A stretch of DNA of 64,000 nt from Aristolochia californica (GCA_029961685.1 JARWKL010000004.1:25301610-25365609); one strand, 5' to 3'; shown: positions 12,601 through 25,140, numbered from the stretch's first letter. Notes: generated by a model from the letters alone, not told the origin. Program-made: numbers and translations.

Positions 12601-14437
12601 GTTGAACTAGTGGAGTTTCCCGACTTGGATAACAAAACTTTTGTGTTCATTTGTGGTGTGTGAATAAATTTTCTTTACTTAAATTTGTTATTGCTTTAAA
12701 TGCTTTCCATACATAAACTCTAAAATTTTCAATTTGCTGTGATCTATTTGCCTTTTATCACTTTTTTTGTTTACGGGATGAAGGGAAAATGAAAACTCAG
12801 TTTTGATTTAAGAAAAAAGTACAAATCCAAAATGGAAATGCAAAATGCACAAATGTAGAGAGTTAATTCCAAAAAGTGTCTATAATTTTTAGGGATTGTA
12901 AACTCTTTTTAGTTTTTAGATATTTTGTTCAGTAATCGTCAGGAAAAGGGGGAGGCGGGGGATTTTTAACTGAGTGTTGACTCCCAATCCATAAGTCATT
13001 CCTTAAATGTAGCCCTTTACACATGATCAATCACTTTACAATCATCTAAGATCGTTAGGTCAGTTTTTGTAAATGGGCAAAATAATGGCTTGTTTGACTC
13101 GTGTAAATATCTTACCGCACGTTCACTTGAGGATTTAATGTTATTCTCTTTACAAGATTTGGATCCATACGTCATTTGCATCTTTAACATGTTTCGAGCG
13201 TGCATATCGATTTTTTAAAACATGTGTAGAAAAATCTCTCTTATAAAATTTCGAGCTATTAGGGTTGAACTAGTGGAATTTCCCAAGCTTGGATAACAAA
13301 ACTTTTGTGTTCATTTGTGGTGTGGGAATAAATTTTCTTTACTTACATTTTTTATTGCTTTAAATTCTTTCCATACATAAACTCTAAAATTTTCATTTTG
13401 TTGTGATCTATTTGCCTTGTTTGTCTTTTTTAGTTAACGAGATGAAGGGAAAAGGAAAACACAAGTTTCGATTTAAGAAAAATGTATACATCTAAAATGG
13501 AAATGCACAATGCACATATCTAGAGAGAGATAATTCCAAAAAGTGTCTGTAATTTTTAGGGAATATAAACTATTTTTAGTTTTTATATATCAGGTTCTGC
13601 AATTGTGAGGAAAAGGGGGAGGCAGGGATTTTTAACTGAGTGTTGACACCCAATCCATAAGTCATTCCTTACAAAAATATAGCCCGTTACGGATGATAAA
13701 TCATATTACAATTATCTATGATCGTTTGGTCAGCTTTCTGTAAATGGGCAAAATAATGGCTTGTTTGACTTTTGTAGATATCCCACTGCACATTCACTTG
13801 GGAATTTTATTCTCTTTGAAAGATTTGGATCCATTGTTCATTTGCATCTTTAACATGTTTCTAACATGAAAATTTATTTTTTAAAACATGTGCAGAAAAA
13901 CCTTTTTTTCTATAAAATTCCGAGCTATTAGGGTTGAACTAGTGGAATATCACAAGCTTGGATAACAAAACTTTTGTGTTCATTTGTGGTGTGCAAATAA
14001 ATTTTCTTTACTAACATTTCTTATTGCTTTAAATTATTTCCATACATAAACTCTAAAATTTTCATTTTGTTGTGAACTATTTTCCTTTTCTCTCTTTTTT
14101 TTTTTTACGAGATGAAGGGAAAGTAAAAACTCAAGTTTTTATTTAAGAAAAAGTACACATCTTAAAAGGAAATGCACAATGCACAAATGTAGAGAGAGAT
14201 AATTCCAAAAAGTGTCTGTAATTTTTAGGGATTGTAAACTCTTTTTATTTTTTATATATCAAACTCTGCAATGGTCGGGAAAAGGGGGAGGCAGGGGATT
14301 TTTAACTGAGTGTTGACTCCCAATCCATAAGTCATTCCTTACAAGAATATGGCACATTACGCATGATAAATCACTTACAATCATCTATGATGGTTAGGTC
14401 AACTTGTTGTACATGAGAAAAATAATGGCTTGTTTGA

Positions 14438-14449
14438 CTCAGGTTCACT
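14438..14449 (+). other. 18-bp internal deletion junction, shared by three blocks
   Basis: The consensus from GACTCGGGTAAATATCC to GTTCACTTGGG is shortened to GACTCAGGTTCACTTGGG. The same junction occurs at about 31,010 and 60,735, so it predates both duplications and marks the monomer as the same lineage in blocks B, B' and C. Confidence 0.88.
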
Positions 14450-15302
14450 TGGGAATTTAATGTTATTCTCTTTAAATGGTTTGGACCCAAAGGTCATTTG
14501 CAGCTTTAACATGTTTCAAGCATGCATATCCTTTTTTTTAAACATGTGTAGAAAAATCTCTTTCTTATCAAATTCCGAGCTATTAGGGTTGAACGAGTGG
14601 AATTTTCCAAACTTGGATAAAAAAAATTGTGTGTTCATTTTAGGTTTGTGAATAAATTTTCTTTACTTACTTTTGTCAATGCTTTAAATTTTTCCATACA
14701 TTAACTCTAAAATTTTCATTTTGTTGTGATTTGTTTGCCTTTTCTCTCTTTTTTTCCACGAGATGAAGGGAAAATGAAAACTCAAGTTTTTATTTAAGAA
14801 AAATGTATATATCTAAAATGGAAATGCCCAATTCACAAATGTAGAGAGAGATAATTCTAAAAATTTTTCGTAATTTTTAGGGATTTTAAACTCTTTTTAG
14901 TTTTTTTATATCAGGTTCTGCAATCGTCAAGAAAAGGGGGAGGCATGGGATTTTTTACTGAGAGTTCACACCCAATCCAATAGTCATTCCTTACAAAAAT
15001 ATAGGCCATTTATACATGATAAATCACTTTACAATCGTCTACGATCGTTATGTCATCTTATTGTAAATGGGCAAAATAATGGATTGTTTGACTCGGGTAA
15101 ATATCCTACCGCAAGTGCACTTGTGAATTTAAAGTTATTCTCTTTAAAAGGTTTGGATCCATTGGTCATTTTCATGTTTAACATGTTTCCAGCATGCAAA
15201 TCCGTTTTTTAAAACATGTGTAGAAAAATCTCTTTCTTATAAAATTCCGAGCTATTAGGGTAGAACTAGTAGAATTTCCCAAACTTAGATAATAAAACTT
15301 TT

Positions 15303-15318
15303 GTGTTCATTTATTATT
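15303..15318 (+). other. 33-bp deletion between CATTTGT repeats, shared by three blocks
   Basis: The text from GTGTTCATTTGTGG to ACATTTGTTATTGC has collapsed to one copy of the CATTT(G/A)T motif, losing the GGTGTGTGAATAAATT part. The same junction is at about 31,877 and 62,258. The flanking direct repeat CATTTGT in the consensus explains the deletion as repeat-mediated. It shortens the anchor spacing to 640 bp. Confidence 0.88.
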
Positions 15319-16414
15319 GCTTTAAATTTTTTCTATACATAAACTCTAAAATTTTCATTTTGCTGTGATCTATTTGCCTTTTATATCTTTTTTTGTTTAC
15401 AAGATGAAGGGAAAGTGAAAACTCAAGTTTTGATTTAAGAAAAAAGTATACATCTAAAATGGAAATGCACAATACACAAATGTTGAGAGAGCTAATTCCA
15501 ACAAGTGTCTGTAATTTTTAGGGATTGTAAACTCTTTTTAGTTTTTATATTTTAGGTACTGCAATCGTCGGGAAAAGGGGGTGGCGGAGGATTTTTAACT
15601 GAGTGTTGACTCCTAGTCCATAAGTCATTCCTTACAAAAATATAGCCTGTTGCGTATGATAAATCACTTTAAGATCCTCTATGATCGTTAGGTCAACTTT
15701 TTGAAAATGGGCAAACTACTGGCTTGTTTGACTAGGGTAAATATCCCACCGCACGTTCACTTGGGAATTTAATGTTATTCTATTTAAAAGGTTTGGATCC
15801 ATAAGTCATTTGCATCTTTATCATGTTTCAAGCATGCATATCCATTTTTTAAAACATGTGTAGAAAAATCTCTTTCTTATAAAATTCAGATCTATTAGGG
15901 TTGAACTAGTAGAATTTCCAAAACTGGATAACAAAACTTTTGTGTTCATTTTTGGTGAGTGAATAAATTTTATTTACTTACATTTGTTATTGCTTTAAAT
16001 TATTTCATTACATAAACTCTAAAATTTTCATTTTATTGTGATCTATTTGCTTTTTTTCTCTTTTTTATTTTACGAGATGAAGGGAAAGTGAAAACTCAAG
16101 TTTTGATTTTAGAAAAAAGTATACATCAAAAATGGAAATTCACAATGTACAAAAGTTGAGAAAGATAATTCCAAAAAGTGTCTGTAATTTTTAGGGATTG
16201 CAAACTCTTTTTGTTTTTATACATTCGGTTCTGCAATCGGTTGCAAAAGTTGGAGGCAGGGGATTTTTTACTGTGTTGACTCCAAATCCATAAGTCATTC
16301 CTGGCAAAAATATAGCCCGTTATGCATGATAAATCAGTTTACAATCATCTATGATCGTTAGGTCAGCTCTTTGTAAATGGGAAAAATAATGGCTTGTTTA
16401 ACTCGGGTAAATAT

Positions 16415-16428
16415 CCCACCGCATAGGT
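16415..16428 (+). other. About 48-bp deletion removing the GGATCC anchor
   Basis: CCCACCGCA is joined directly to TAGGTCATTTTC, so the CGTTCACTTGGG block and the GGATCC anchor are missing. The identical junction is at about 32,990. The two flanking anchors are therefore 1295 bp apart instead of two ordinary spacings. Confidence 0.88.
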
Positions 16429-17237
16429 CATTTTCATGTTTAACAAGTTTCCAGCATGCATATCCATTTTTTAAAACATGTGTAGAAAAATCTCTTTCTT
16501 ATAAAATTCTGAGCTATTAAGGTAAAGTAGTGGAATTTCCAAAACTTGGATTAAAAAACTTTTGTGTTCATTTGTGGTGTGTGAATAAATTATATTTACT
16601 TACATTTGTTATCGCTTTAAATTCTTTCCATACATAAACTTTAAAATTTTCATTTTGTTATTATCTATTAGCCATTTATATCTTTTTTTGTTTACGAGAT
16701 GAATGGAAAGTGAAAACTCAAGTTCTGATTTAAGAAAAAAGTATACATCTAAAATGGAAATGCACAATACACAAATGTAGAGAGAGATATTCCAAAAAAG
16801 TGTCTGTAATTTTTAGGGATTTTAAACTCTTTTTAGTTTTTATATTTCAAGTATTGCAATCATCGGGAAAAGGGGGAGGCGGAGAATTTTGAACTGAGTG
16901 TTGACTCCCAATCTATAAGTCATTTCTTACAAAAAAATAGCCCGTTACGCAAGATAAATCATTTTAAAATCATCTATGATCGTTAGGTTAACTTTTTGTA
17001 AACGGGCAAAATAATGGTATGTTTTACTCGGGTAAATATCCCATTGCACGTTCACTTGGGAATTTAATGTTGTTATCTTTAAAAGGTTCGGATCCATAAG
17101 TCATTTGCATCTTTAACATGTTTCAAGCATGCATATCCATTTTTTAAAACATGTGTAGAAAAATCTCTTTCTAATAAAATTCCGTGCTATTTGGATTTAA
17201 CTAGTGGAATTTCCAAAAATTGGATAACAAAACTTTT

Positions 17238-17252
17238 GTGTTAATTTAAATT
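17238..17252 (+). other. Short deletion in the TTCATTTGTGG landmark
   Basis: TTTGTGTTAATTTAAATTTTC replaces the landmark TTCATTTGTGGTGTGTG plus AATAAATTTTC, a loss of about 13 bp. The same junction lies at about 33,808 in block B'. Confidence 0.8.
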
Positions 17253-18535
17253 TTCTTCACTTACATTTGTTATTGCTTTAAATTCTTTCCATACATAAAC
17301 TCTAAAATTTTCATTTTGTTGTGATTTATATGCCTTTTATCTCTTTTTTTGTTTACGAGATGAAGGGAAAGTGAAAACTCAAGTTTTTATTAAAGAAAAA
17401 AGTATACATCTAAAATGGAAATGCACAATGCCCAAATGTTGAGAGAAATAATTCCGAAAAGTGTCTTTAATTTTTAGGGATTGTGAACTCTTTTTAGTTT
17501 TTATATATAAGGTTTTGAAAATGTCGGGAAAAGGCGAAGGTGGGGGATTTTTAACTGAGTATTGACTCCCAATCCATAAGTCATTCCTTAACATAATATA
17601 GCCCGTTATGCATGATAAATCACTTTACAATCATCTATGATCGTTAGGTCAACTTTTTGAAAATGGGCAAAATAATCACTTGTTTGACTCATAAAATTAT
17701 CCAACCGCACGTTCACTTGGGATTTTAATGTTATTCTCATTAAAAGGTTTGGATCCATAGGTCATTTGCATCTTTAACATGTTTCAAGCATCCATATCCA
17801 TTTTTTAAAACATGTGTAGAAAAATCTCATTCTTATAAAATTCCAAGCTATAACGGTTGAACTAGTGGAATTTTCCTAAACTTAGATAACAAAACTTTTG
17901 TGTACATTTGTGGTATGTGAATAAATTTTCTTTACTTAAATTTGTCATTTCTTTAAATTCATTCAACACATCAACTCTAAAATTTTCATTTTGTTGTGAT
18001 CTATTTGTCTTTTATCTCTTTTTTGTTTTACGATATAAAGGTAAACTGAAAAATCTAGTTTGATTTAAGAAAAAAGTATACATCTAAAATGGAAATGCAC
18101 AATGCACAAATGTAGAGAGCGATAATTCCAAAAAGTGTCTATAATTTTTAGAGATTGTAATTTTTTTTTATATATCAGTTTATGCAATCGTCAAGAAAAG
18201 GGGGTGGCAGGGGATTTTTAACTAAGTATTGACTCCCAATCCATATGTCATTCCTTAAAAAAAATGGACCTTTACGCATTATAATTTACTTTACAATCAT
18301 CTATGATCGTTAGGTCAGCTTTTGTAAATGGGCAAAATAATGGCTTGCTTGACTCAGGTAAATATCCGATCGCAAAGTCCCTTCGGAATTTAATGTTATT
18401 CTGTTTAAAAGGTTTGGATCCAAAGGTCATTTGCATCTTTAACATGTTTCAAGAATGCATATCCATTTTTTAAAACATGTATAGAAAAATCTCTTTCTTA
18501 TAACATTCCAAGCTATTAGAGTTGAACTAGTGGAA

Positions 18536-18556
18536 TTTAGGGTGTAGGGTTTAGGG
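18536..18556 (+). repeat. Three plant-type telomere heptads inside a monomer (copy 1)
   Basis: The text after GTGGAA reads as three successive heptads: TTTAGGG (18,536-18,542), TGTAGGG (18,543-18,549) and TTTAGGG (18,550-18,556). They are followed by TCGATCAATTTTTGTG. In other monomers this position holds TTTCCCAAACTTGG then ATAACAAAAC. The patch replaces that text at about the same length and is not just a point mutation. It matches the telomere repeat of most flowering plants, with one mismatch in the middle unit. Origin by break repair or chance is not decided. Confidence 0.8.
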
Positions 18557-19367
18557 TCGATCAATTTTTGTGTTCATTTGTGGTGTGTCACTAAATTTTC
18601 GTTACTTAAATTTTTATTGCTTTAAATTCTTTCCATACATAAACTCTAAAATTTTAATTTTGTTGAGATCTATTTGCCTTTTATCTCTTTTTTTGTTTAC
18701 AAGATGATGGGAAGAGAAAACTCAAGTTTTGATTTAAGAAAAAAGTATTCACCTAAACTTAAAATGGAGAATGCGCAAATGTAGAGAGATAATTCAAAAA
18801 GTGTCCGTAATTTTGGAAATTGTAAACTCTTTTTAGTTTTTATATATCAACTTCTACAATGGTCAGGAAAATGGGGAGGCAGGGGATTTTTAACTAAGTG
18901 TTGACTCCCAATCCATAAGTCATTCCTTACAAAAATATAGCCGATTACACATGATAAATCACTTTACAATCGTCTAAGATCGTTATGTCAACTTTTTGTA
19001 AATGGGCAAAATAATGGCTTGTTTGACTTCGGTAAATATCACACTGCACGTTCACTTCGGATTTTAATGTTATTCTCTTTAAAATGTTTGGATCCATAGG
19101 TCATTTGCATTTTTAACATGTTTCAAGCATGCATATCCATTTTTTAAAACATGCGTAGAAAAATTTCTTTCTTATAAAGTTCCGAACTATTAGGGTTGAA
19201 CTAGTGAAATTTCCCTAACTTGGATAAAAAAACTTTTGTGTTAATTGTTGGTGTGTGAATAAATTTTCTTTACATACATTATTTATTGCTTTAAATTCTT
19301 TCTACACATTAACTCTAAATTTTTATTTTTTTGTGATCTATTTGCCTTTTATATCTTTTTTTGTTTA

Positions 19368-19920
19368 CGACATGAAGGGAAAGTGAAAACTCAAGTTTTA
19401 ATATAAGAGAAAAGTATACATCTAAAATGGAAATGCACAATGCAAAAACTATAGAGAGAGATAAATCCAAAAAGTATCAGTAATTTTTAGGGATTGTAAA
19501 GTATTTTGTGTTTTTATATATCAAGTTCTACAATCGTCGGGAAAAGGGGGAGGCGAGGAATTTTTAACTGACTGTTGACTCGCAATCCATAAGTTATTCC
19601 TTACAAAATTATTGCCCGTTACACATGATAAATCATTGTACAATCATCTATGATCGTTAGGTCAGCTTTTTGTAAATGGGCAAATAATGGCTTTGTTTGA
19701 CTATGGTAATTATCCCACCGCACGTTCTCTTAGGAATTCAAAGTTATTCTCTTTAAAAGGTTTGGATCCATAGGTCATTTGAATCTTTAACATGTTTCAA
19801 GCATGCATATCCATTTTTTAAAATCTCTTTCTTATAAAATTCCGAACTAAAAAGGTTGAACTAGTGGAATATCCCAAACTTGGTTAACAAAACTTTTGTG
19901 TTCATTTGTGGTGTGTGAAT
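19368..19920 (+). repeat. Local duplication, left copy (partner 21,299-21,842)
   Basis: The pair shares CGACATGAAGGG, TTTTAATATAAGA, GGCGAGGAATTTTTAAC, TTGACTCGCA, ATTATCCCACCGCACG, TTCTCTTA and CCGAACTAAAAAGG, none of them usual. The anchors are 1909 bp apart, three monomers with internal deletions. The left copy lost about 16 bp at 19,821 (TTTTAAAATCTCTTTC). Confidence 0.85.
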
Positions 19921-20269
19921 AAATTTTCTTTTCTTACATTTTTTATTGCTTTAATTTATTTCAATACATAAACTGTAAAATTTTCATTTTGTTGTGGTCT
20001 ATTTGACTTTAATATCTTTTTTTGTTTACGAGATGAAGTGAAAGTGAAAACTCAAGTTTTAATTTAAGAAAAAAGTATACACCTTAAATGGAAATGCACA
20101 TTGCAAAAATATAAAGAGAGATAATTCCAAAAAGTTTCAGGAATTTTTAGGGATTTTAAACTCTTTTTAGTTTTTTATTTGTCATGTTCTGCAATCATCG
20201 GGAAAAGGGGGAGGCGGAAGATTTTTAACTGAGTGTTGACTCCCAATCCATAAGTAATTACTTACAAAA

Positions 20270-20288
20270 ATATCACCCCTTTCACTCG
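20270..20288 (+). other. About 88-bp internal deletion
   Basis: TTACAAAAATATCACCCC joins TTTCACTCGGGTAAAT, skipping the CGTTACGCATGATAAATCAC region through GGCTTGTTTG. Anchor spacing across it is 584 bp (19,764 to 20,348). Confidence 0.82.
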
Positions 20289-21298
20289 GGTAAATATCCC
20301 ACCGAACGTTCACTTAGGAATTTAATGTTATTATATTTAAGTGGTTAGGATCCATAGGTCATTTGCATCTTCAACATGTCTCAAGCATGCATATCAATTT
20401 TTTAAAACATGTGTTGAAAAATCTCTTTCTTAAAAAATTCCGAGCTATTTGGGTTGAACTAGTGGAATTTCCCAAACTCGGATGACAAAACTTTTTGTTC
20501 ATTTGTGGTGTGTGTATAAATTTTCTTTACTTACATTTGTTATTGCTTTAAATTATTTCCATACATAAATTCTAAAATTTTCATTTTGTTGAGATCTATT
20601 TGCCTTTTATCTCCTTTTTTGTTTACGAGATGAAGGGAAAGTGAAAACTCAAGTTTTGATTTAAGAAAAAAGTATACATCTAAAATGGAAATGCACAATG
20701 CACAAATGTAGAGAGAGATAATTCCAAAAGTGTCTGTAATTTTTAGGGATTGTAAACTCTTTTTTGTTTTTATATATCTCATTTAGCAATCAACGGGAAA
20801 AGGGGGAAGCGGGGGATTTTTAACTGAGTGTTGACTCCCAATCCATAAGGCATTCCTTGCAAGAATATAGCCCGTGACGCTTGATTAATCACTTTACAAT
20901 CATCTTTGATCATTAGGTCAGCTTTTTGTAAATGGGCAAAATAAATGCTTGTTTGACTCGGGTAAATATCCCACCGCACGTTCACTTGGGAATTTAATGT
21001 TATTATCTCTAAAATGTTTGGATCCATAGGTTATTTGCATCCTTAACATGTTTAAAGCATGCATATCCATTTTTTAAAACATGTGTAGAAAAATCTTTTT
21101 TTATTAATTTCCAAGCTATTAGGGTCGAACTAGTGGAATTTTCCCAAGCCTGGATAACTAAACTTTTGTGTTCATTTGTGGTGTGTGAATAAATTTTCTT
21201 TACTTACATTTTTTATTGCTTTAAATTCTTTCCATACATAAAATCTAAAATTTTTAATTTATTGAGATCTATTTTCCTTTTATCTCTTTTTTTGTTTA

Positions 21299-21842
21299 CG
21301 ACATGAAGGGAAAGTGAAAACTCAAGTTTTAATATAAGATAAAAGTATACATCTAAAATGGAAACGCACAATGCAAGAATGTAGAGAGAGATAATTCCAG
21401 AAAGTATCTGTAATTTTTAGGGATTTTAAACTCTTTTTTGTTTTTATATATCAGGTTCTGCAATCATCGGGAAAAGTGGGAGGCGAGGAATTTTTAACAG
21501 AGTGTTGACTCGCATTCCATAAGTCATTCCTTACAAAAATATTGCCCGTTACGCATGATAAATCACTTTACAATCATCTATGATCATTTGGTTAGCTTTT
21601 TGTAAATGGGCAAAATAATTATCCCACCGCACGTTCTCTTAAGAATTTAAAGTTATTCTCTTTAAAAGGTTTGGATCCATAGGTCATTTGAATCTTTAAC
21701 ATGTTTGAAGCATGCATATCCATTTTTTAAAACATGTGTTGAAAAATCTCTTTCTTATAAAATTCCGAACTAAAAAGGTTGAACTACTGGAATATCCCAA
21801 ACTTGGTTAACAAAACTTTTGTGTTCATTTGTGGTGTGTGAA
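21299..21842 (+). repeat. Local duplication, right copy (partner 19,368-19,920)
   Basis: This carries the same unusual variants as the left copy but has its own 20-bp deletion near 21,618, where CAAAATAATT joins ATCCCACC. It keeps the ACATGTGTTGAAAA segment that the left copy lost, so the two differ by independent small deletions made after duplication. Confidence 0.85.
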
Positions 21843-24363
21843 TAAATTTAATTTACTAACATTTGTTATCGCATTAAATTTTTTCCTTACATCAACTCTA
21901 AAATTTTCATTTTGTTGTGATCTATTTGCCGTTTATCTCTTTTTTTGTTTACGATGTCAAGGGAAAGTGAAAAATCAAGTTTTGATTTAGGAAAAAAGTA
22001 TACATCTAAAATTGAAATGCACAATGGTCAAATGTAGAGAGAGATAATTTCAAAAAGTGTCTGTAATTTTTAGGGATTGTAAACTATTTTTAATTTTTAT
22101 ATATCAAGTTCTGCAATCTTCGGGAAAATGGGGAGGCGGGGGATTTTTAACTTAGTGTTCACTCCCAATCCATAAATCACCTTACAAAAATATAGCCCGT
22201 TACACATGATAAATCACTTTACAATCATCTATGATCGTTGGGACTGCTATTTGTAAATGGGCATAATAATGGCTTGTTTGACTTGGGTAAATATCCCACT
22301 GCACATTCGCTTAGAAATTTATTGTTATTACCTTTAAAAGGTTTGGATCCATAGCTCATTTGCATCTTTAACATGTTTCAAGCATGCATTGCCATTTTTT
22401 AAAACTTGTGTAGCAAAATCTCTTTCTTAAAAAATTTCGAGCTATAAGGGTTGAACAAGTGGAATTTCCCAAACTTGGATAACAAAACTTTTCTGTTCAT
22501 TTGTGGTGTGTGAATAATTTTTTTTTACTTACATTTGTTATTTCTTTAAATTCTTTCCATACACAAACTCTAAAATTTTCATGTTGTTGTGATCTATTTG
22601 CCTTTTATCTCTTTTTTTGCTTACGAGATGAAGGGAAAGTGAAAGTTCAAGTTTTGATTTAAGAAAAAAGTATACATCTAAAATGGAAATGCACAATGCA
22701 CAAATGTAGAGAGAGATAAATCCAAAAAGTGTCTATAATTTTTAGGGATTGTAAAATATTTTTAGTTATTATATATCAGGTTTTGCAATAGTCGAGAAAA
22801 GGGGGATTCGGCGGATTTTTAACTGAGTGTTGACGCCCAATCCATCAGTCATTCCTTACAAAAATATAGCCCGTTACACATGATAAGTCACTTTACAATC
22901 ATCTATGATCGTTAGGTAAGTTTTTTCTAAATGGGCAAAATAGTGGCTTGTTTGACACTGGTAAATATCCCACCGCACTTTCACTTGGGAATTTAATGCT
23001 ATTCTCTTCAAAAGGTTTGGATCCATAGGTCATTTGCATCTTTAACATGTTTCAAACATGCATATCTATTTTTTAAAACATGTGTAGAAAAATCTCTTTC
23101 TTAAAAAATTCTGAGCTATTAGGGTTGAACTAGTGGAATTTTCCAATCTTGGATAACAAAACTTTTGTGTTCATTTGTGGTGTGTGAATAAATTTTATTG
23201 ATGTACATTTGTTATTGTTTTAAATTATTTCCATTATTGAACTCTAAAATTTTCATTTTGTTGCGATCTTTTTTGCTTTTTATCTCATGTTTTGTTTACG
23301 AGATGAAGGGAAAGTGAAAACTCAAGTTTGGATTTAAGAAAAAAGTACACATCTAAAATGGAAATGCATAATGCAGAAATGTAGAGAGAGATAATTCCAA
23401 AATGTGTCTATGATTTTTAGGGATTGTAAACTCTTTGTAGTTTTAATATATCGATTCTGCAATCGTGGGGAAATGGTGGAGGGATTTTTAACTGAGTGTT
23501 TACTCCCTATCCATAAGTCATTCCTTACAAAAATATTGCCCGTTACTCATGATAAATCACTTTACAATCATCTATGATAGTTAGGTCAACTTTTGGTAAA
23601 TGAGCAAAATAATGGCTTGTTTGACTCGGGTAAATATCCCACCGCACATTCACTTGGGGATTTAATGTTATTGTCATTAAAAGGTTTGGATCCATTGGTC
23701 ATTTGCATGTTTAATATGTTTCAAGCAGGCATATCCATTTTTTAAAACATGTGTAGAAAATTTTCTTTCTTGTAAAATTCAATGCTTTTAGTTTTGAACG
23801 AGTGGAATTTTCCCAAACTTGGATAACAAAACATTTGTGTGCATTTGTGGTGTGTGAATATATTTTCTTTTCTGATGTTTGTTATTGCGTTAAATTTATT
23901 CCATACATAAACTCTAAAATTTTCTTTTTGTTGTGATCTATTTGCCTTTTATTTCTTTTTTTGTTTAAGAGATGAAGGGAAAATGAAAACTCAAGTTTTG
24001 ATTTAAGAAGAAAGTATACATCTAAAATGGAAATGCACAATGCACAAATGGAGAGAGAGATAATTCCAAAAAGTATATGTAAATTTCAGGGACTGTAAAC
24101 TCTTTTCTGTTTTTATATATCAGGTTCTGTAAACGACGAAAAAAGGGGGAGGCGGGGGATTTTTAACTTAGTGTTGACTCCCAATCCATAAGTCATTCCT
24201 TACAAAAATATAGCCCGTTACACATGATAAATCACGTTAACAATGATCTATGATCGTTAGGTTAGAATTTTGTAAATGGGCAAAATAATGGCTTGTTTCA
24301 CTGGGGTAAATATCCCACCACACGATCACTTGAGAATTTAATGTTATTCTTTTTAAACAGTTT

Positions 24364-25037
24364 GGATCCATAGGTCATTTGCATTTTTAACATGTTTCAA
24401 GCATGCATATCCATTTTTAAAAACATGTGTAGAAAAATCTCTTTTTTATAAAATTCCGAGCTATTAGGGTTGAACTAGTGGAATTTCCCAAACTTGGTTA
24501 ACAAAACTTTTGTGTTCATTTGTGGTGTGTGAATAAATTTTTTTTACTAACATTTGTTATTGCTTTAAATTCTTTCCACACATAAACTCTAAAATTTTCA
24601 TTTTTCTGTGATCTTTTTGCCTTTAATCTCTTTTTTTGTTTACGAGATGAAGGGAAAGTGAAAACGCAAGTTTTGATTTAAGAAAAAGGATACATCTAAA
24701 ATGGAAATGCACAATGCACAAATATAGAGAGAGATAATTCCAAAAACGTGTCTATAATTTTTAGGGATTGTAAACTCTTTTTAGTTTTTATATAATAGGT
24801 TCTGCAATCGTCGGGAAAAGGGCGACGAGGGGGATTTTTAACTGAGTGTTGACTCCCAATTCGTAAGTCATTCCTTACAAAAATATAGACTGTTATGCAT
24901 GATAAATCACTTTACAATCATCTATAATCGTTATGTCAGCTTTTTGTAAATGGGAAAAATAATGGCTTGTTTGACTCGGGGAAATATCCCACCGAACATT
25001 CACTTGGAAATTTAATGTTATTATCTTGAAAAGGTTT
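24364..25037 (+). repeat. Reference satellite monomer (674 bp)
   Basis: This is a convenient near-consensus unit running from one GGATCC anchor to just before the next. It contains the complete dyad (ACATGTTT at 24,390-24,397 and AAACATGT at 24,421-24,428), the pyrimidine tract ending in TTTACGAGATGAAGGG and the GCACAATGCACAAA box. It also has a G-rich stretch, here slightly degraded to AAAAGGGCGACGAGGGGG, and the block from CATTCCTTACAAAAATATAG to the next anchor. Stop codons occur in every frame, as in nearly all monomers, so it does not look coding. Confidence 0.9.
24390..24428 (+). repeat. Conserved dyad (inverted repeat) of the satellite, reference copy
   Basis: ACATGTTT (24,390-24,397) and AAACATGT (24,421-24,428) are exact reverse complements with a 23-base spacer. 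The spacer contains the palindrome GCATGC (24,401-24,406). The same arrangement lies about 27 bases after the anchor in most monomers, with occasional arm mutations. A role in cruciform formation or protein binding is inference. Confidence 0.8.
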
Positions 25038-25140
25038 GGATCCATAGGTTATTTTAATCTTTAACATGTTTCAAGCACGCATATTCATTTTTAAAAAAGT
25101 TGTAGAAAAATCTCTTTCTGATAAAATTCCAAGCTATTAG

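Larger units (their letters stand above)
12601..19345 (+). repeat. Duplicated satellite block B (first copy)
   Basis: Anchors are at 13,161, 13,827, 14,483 (GGACCC), 15,155, 15,795, 17,090, 17,751, 18,416 and 19,090. One anchor near 16,420 is deleted. The block is nearly identical to 29,161-35,915 at an offset of 16,566, growing to 16,573 through small indels. Both copies share several private deletions (near 14,441, 15,310, 16,422 and 17,241) and a telomere-like patch at 18,536-18,556. Identity looks like 98% or more by eye. Confidence 0.95.
19346..25140 (+). repeat. Satellite array segment left of A'
   Basis: Anchors are at 19,764, 20,348, 21,020, 21,673, 22,345, 23,019, 23,688, 24,364 and 25,038. 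It has no near-identical long-range partner in this window. If the duplication originally included it, its second copy has been lost or lies beyond a rearrangement at 35,916. It contains a three-monomer local duplication and short deletions near 19,821, 20,277 and 21,618. Confidence 0.9.

Noticed and set aside
14430..14651. 73-codon open frame repeated at 30,996-31,217
   Set aside because: Opened by the 18-bp deletion shared by blocks B and B'. It is satellite text, with no homologous open frame in most other monomers.
17379..17594. Minus-strand open frames with similar peptides in several monomers (also 33,947-34,162, 63,046-63,318 and 63,730-63,945)
   Set aside because: They all lie in the same monomer region around the G-rich stretch. 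The peptide likeness comes from DNA repetition, frames shift between copies and most monomers have stops there.
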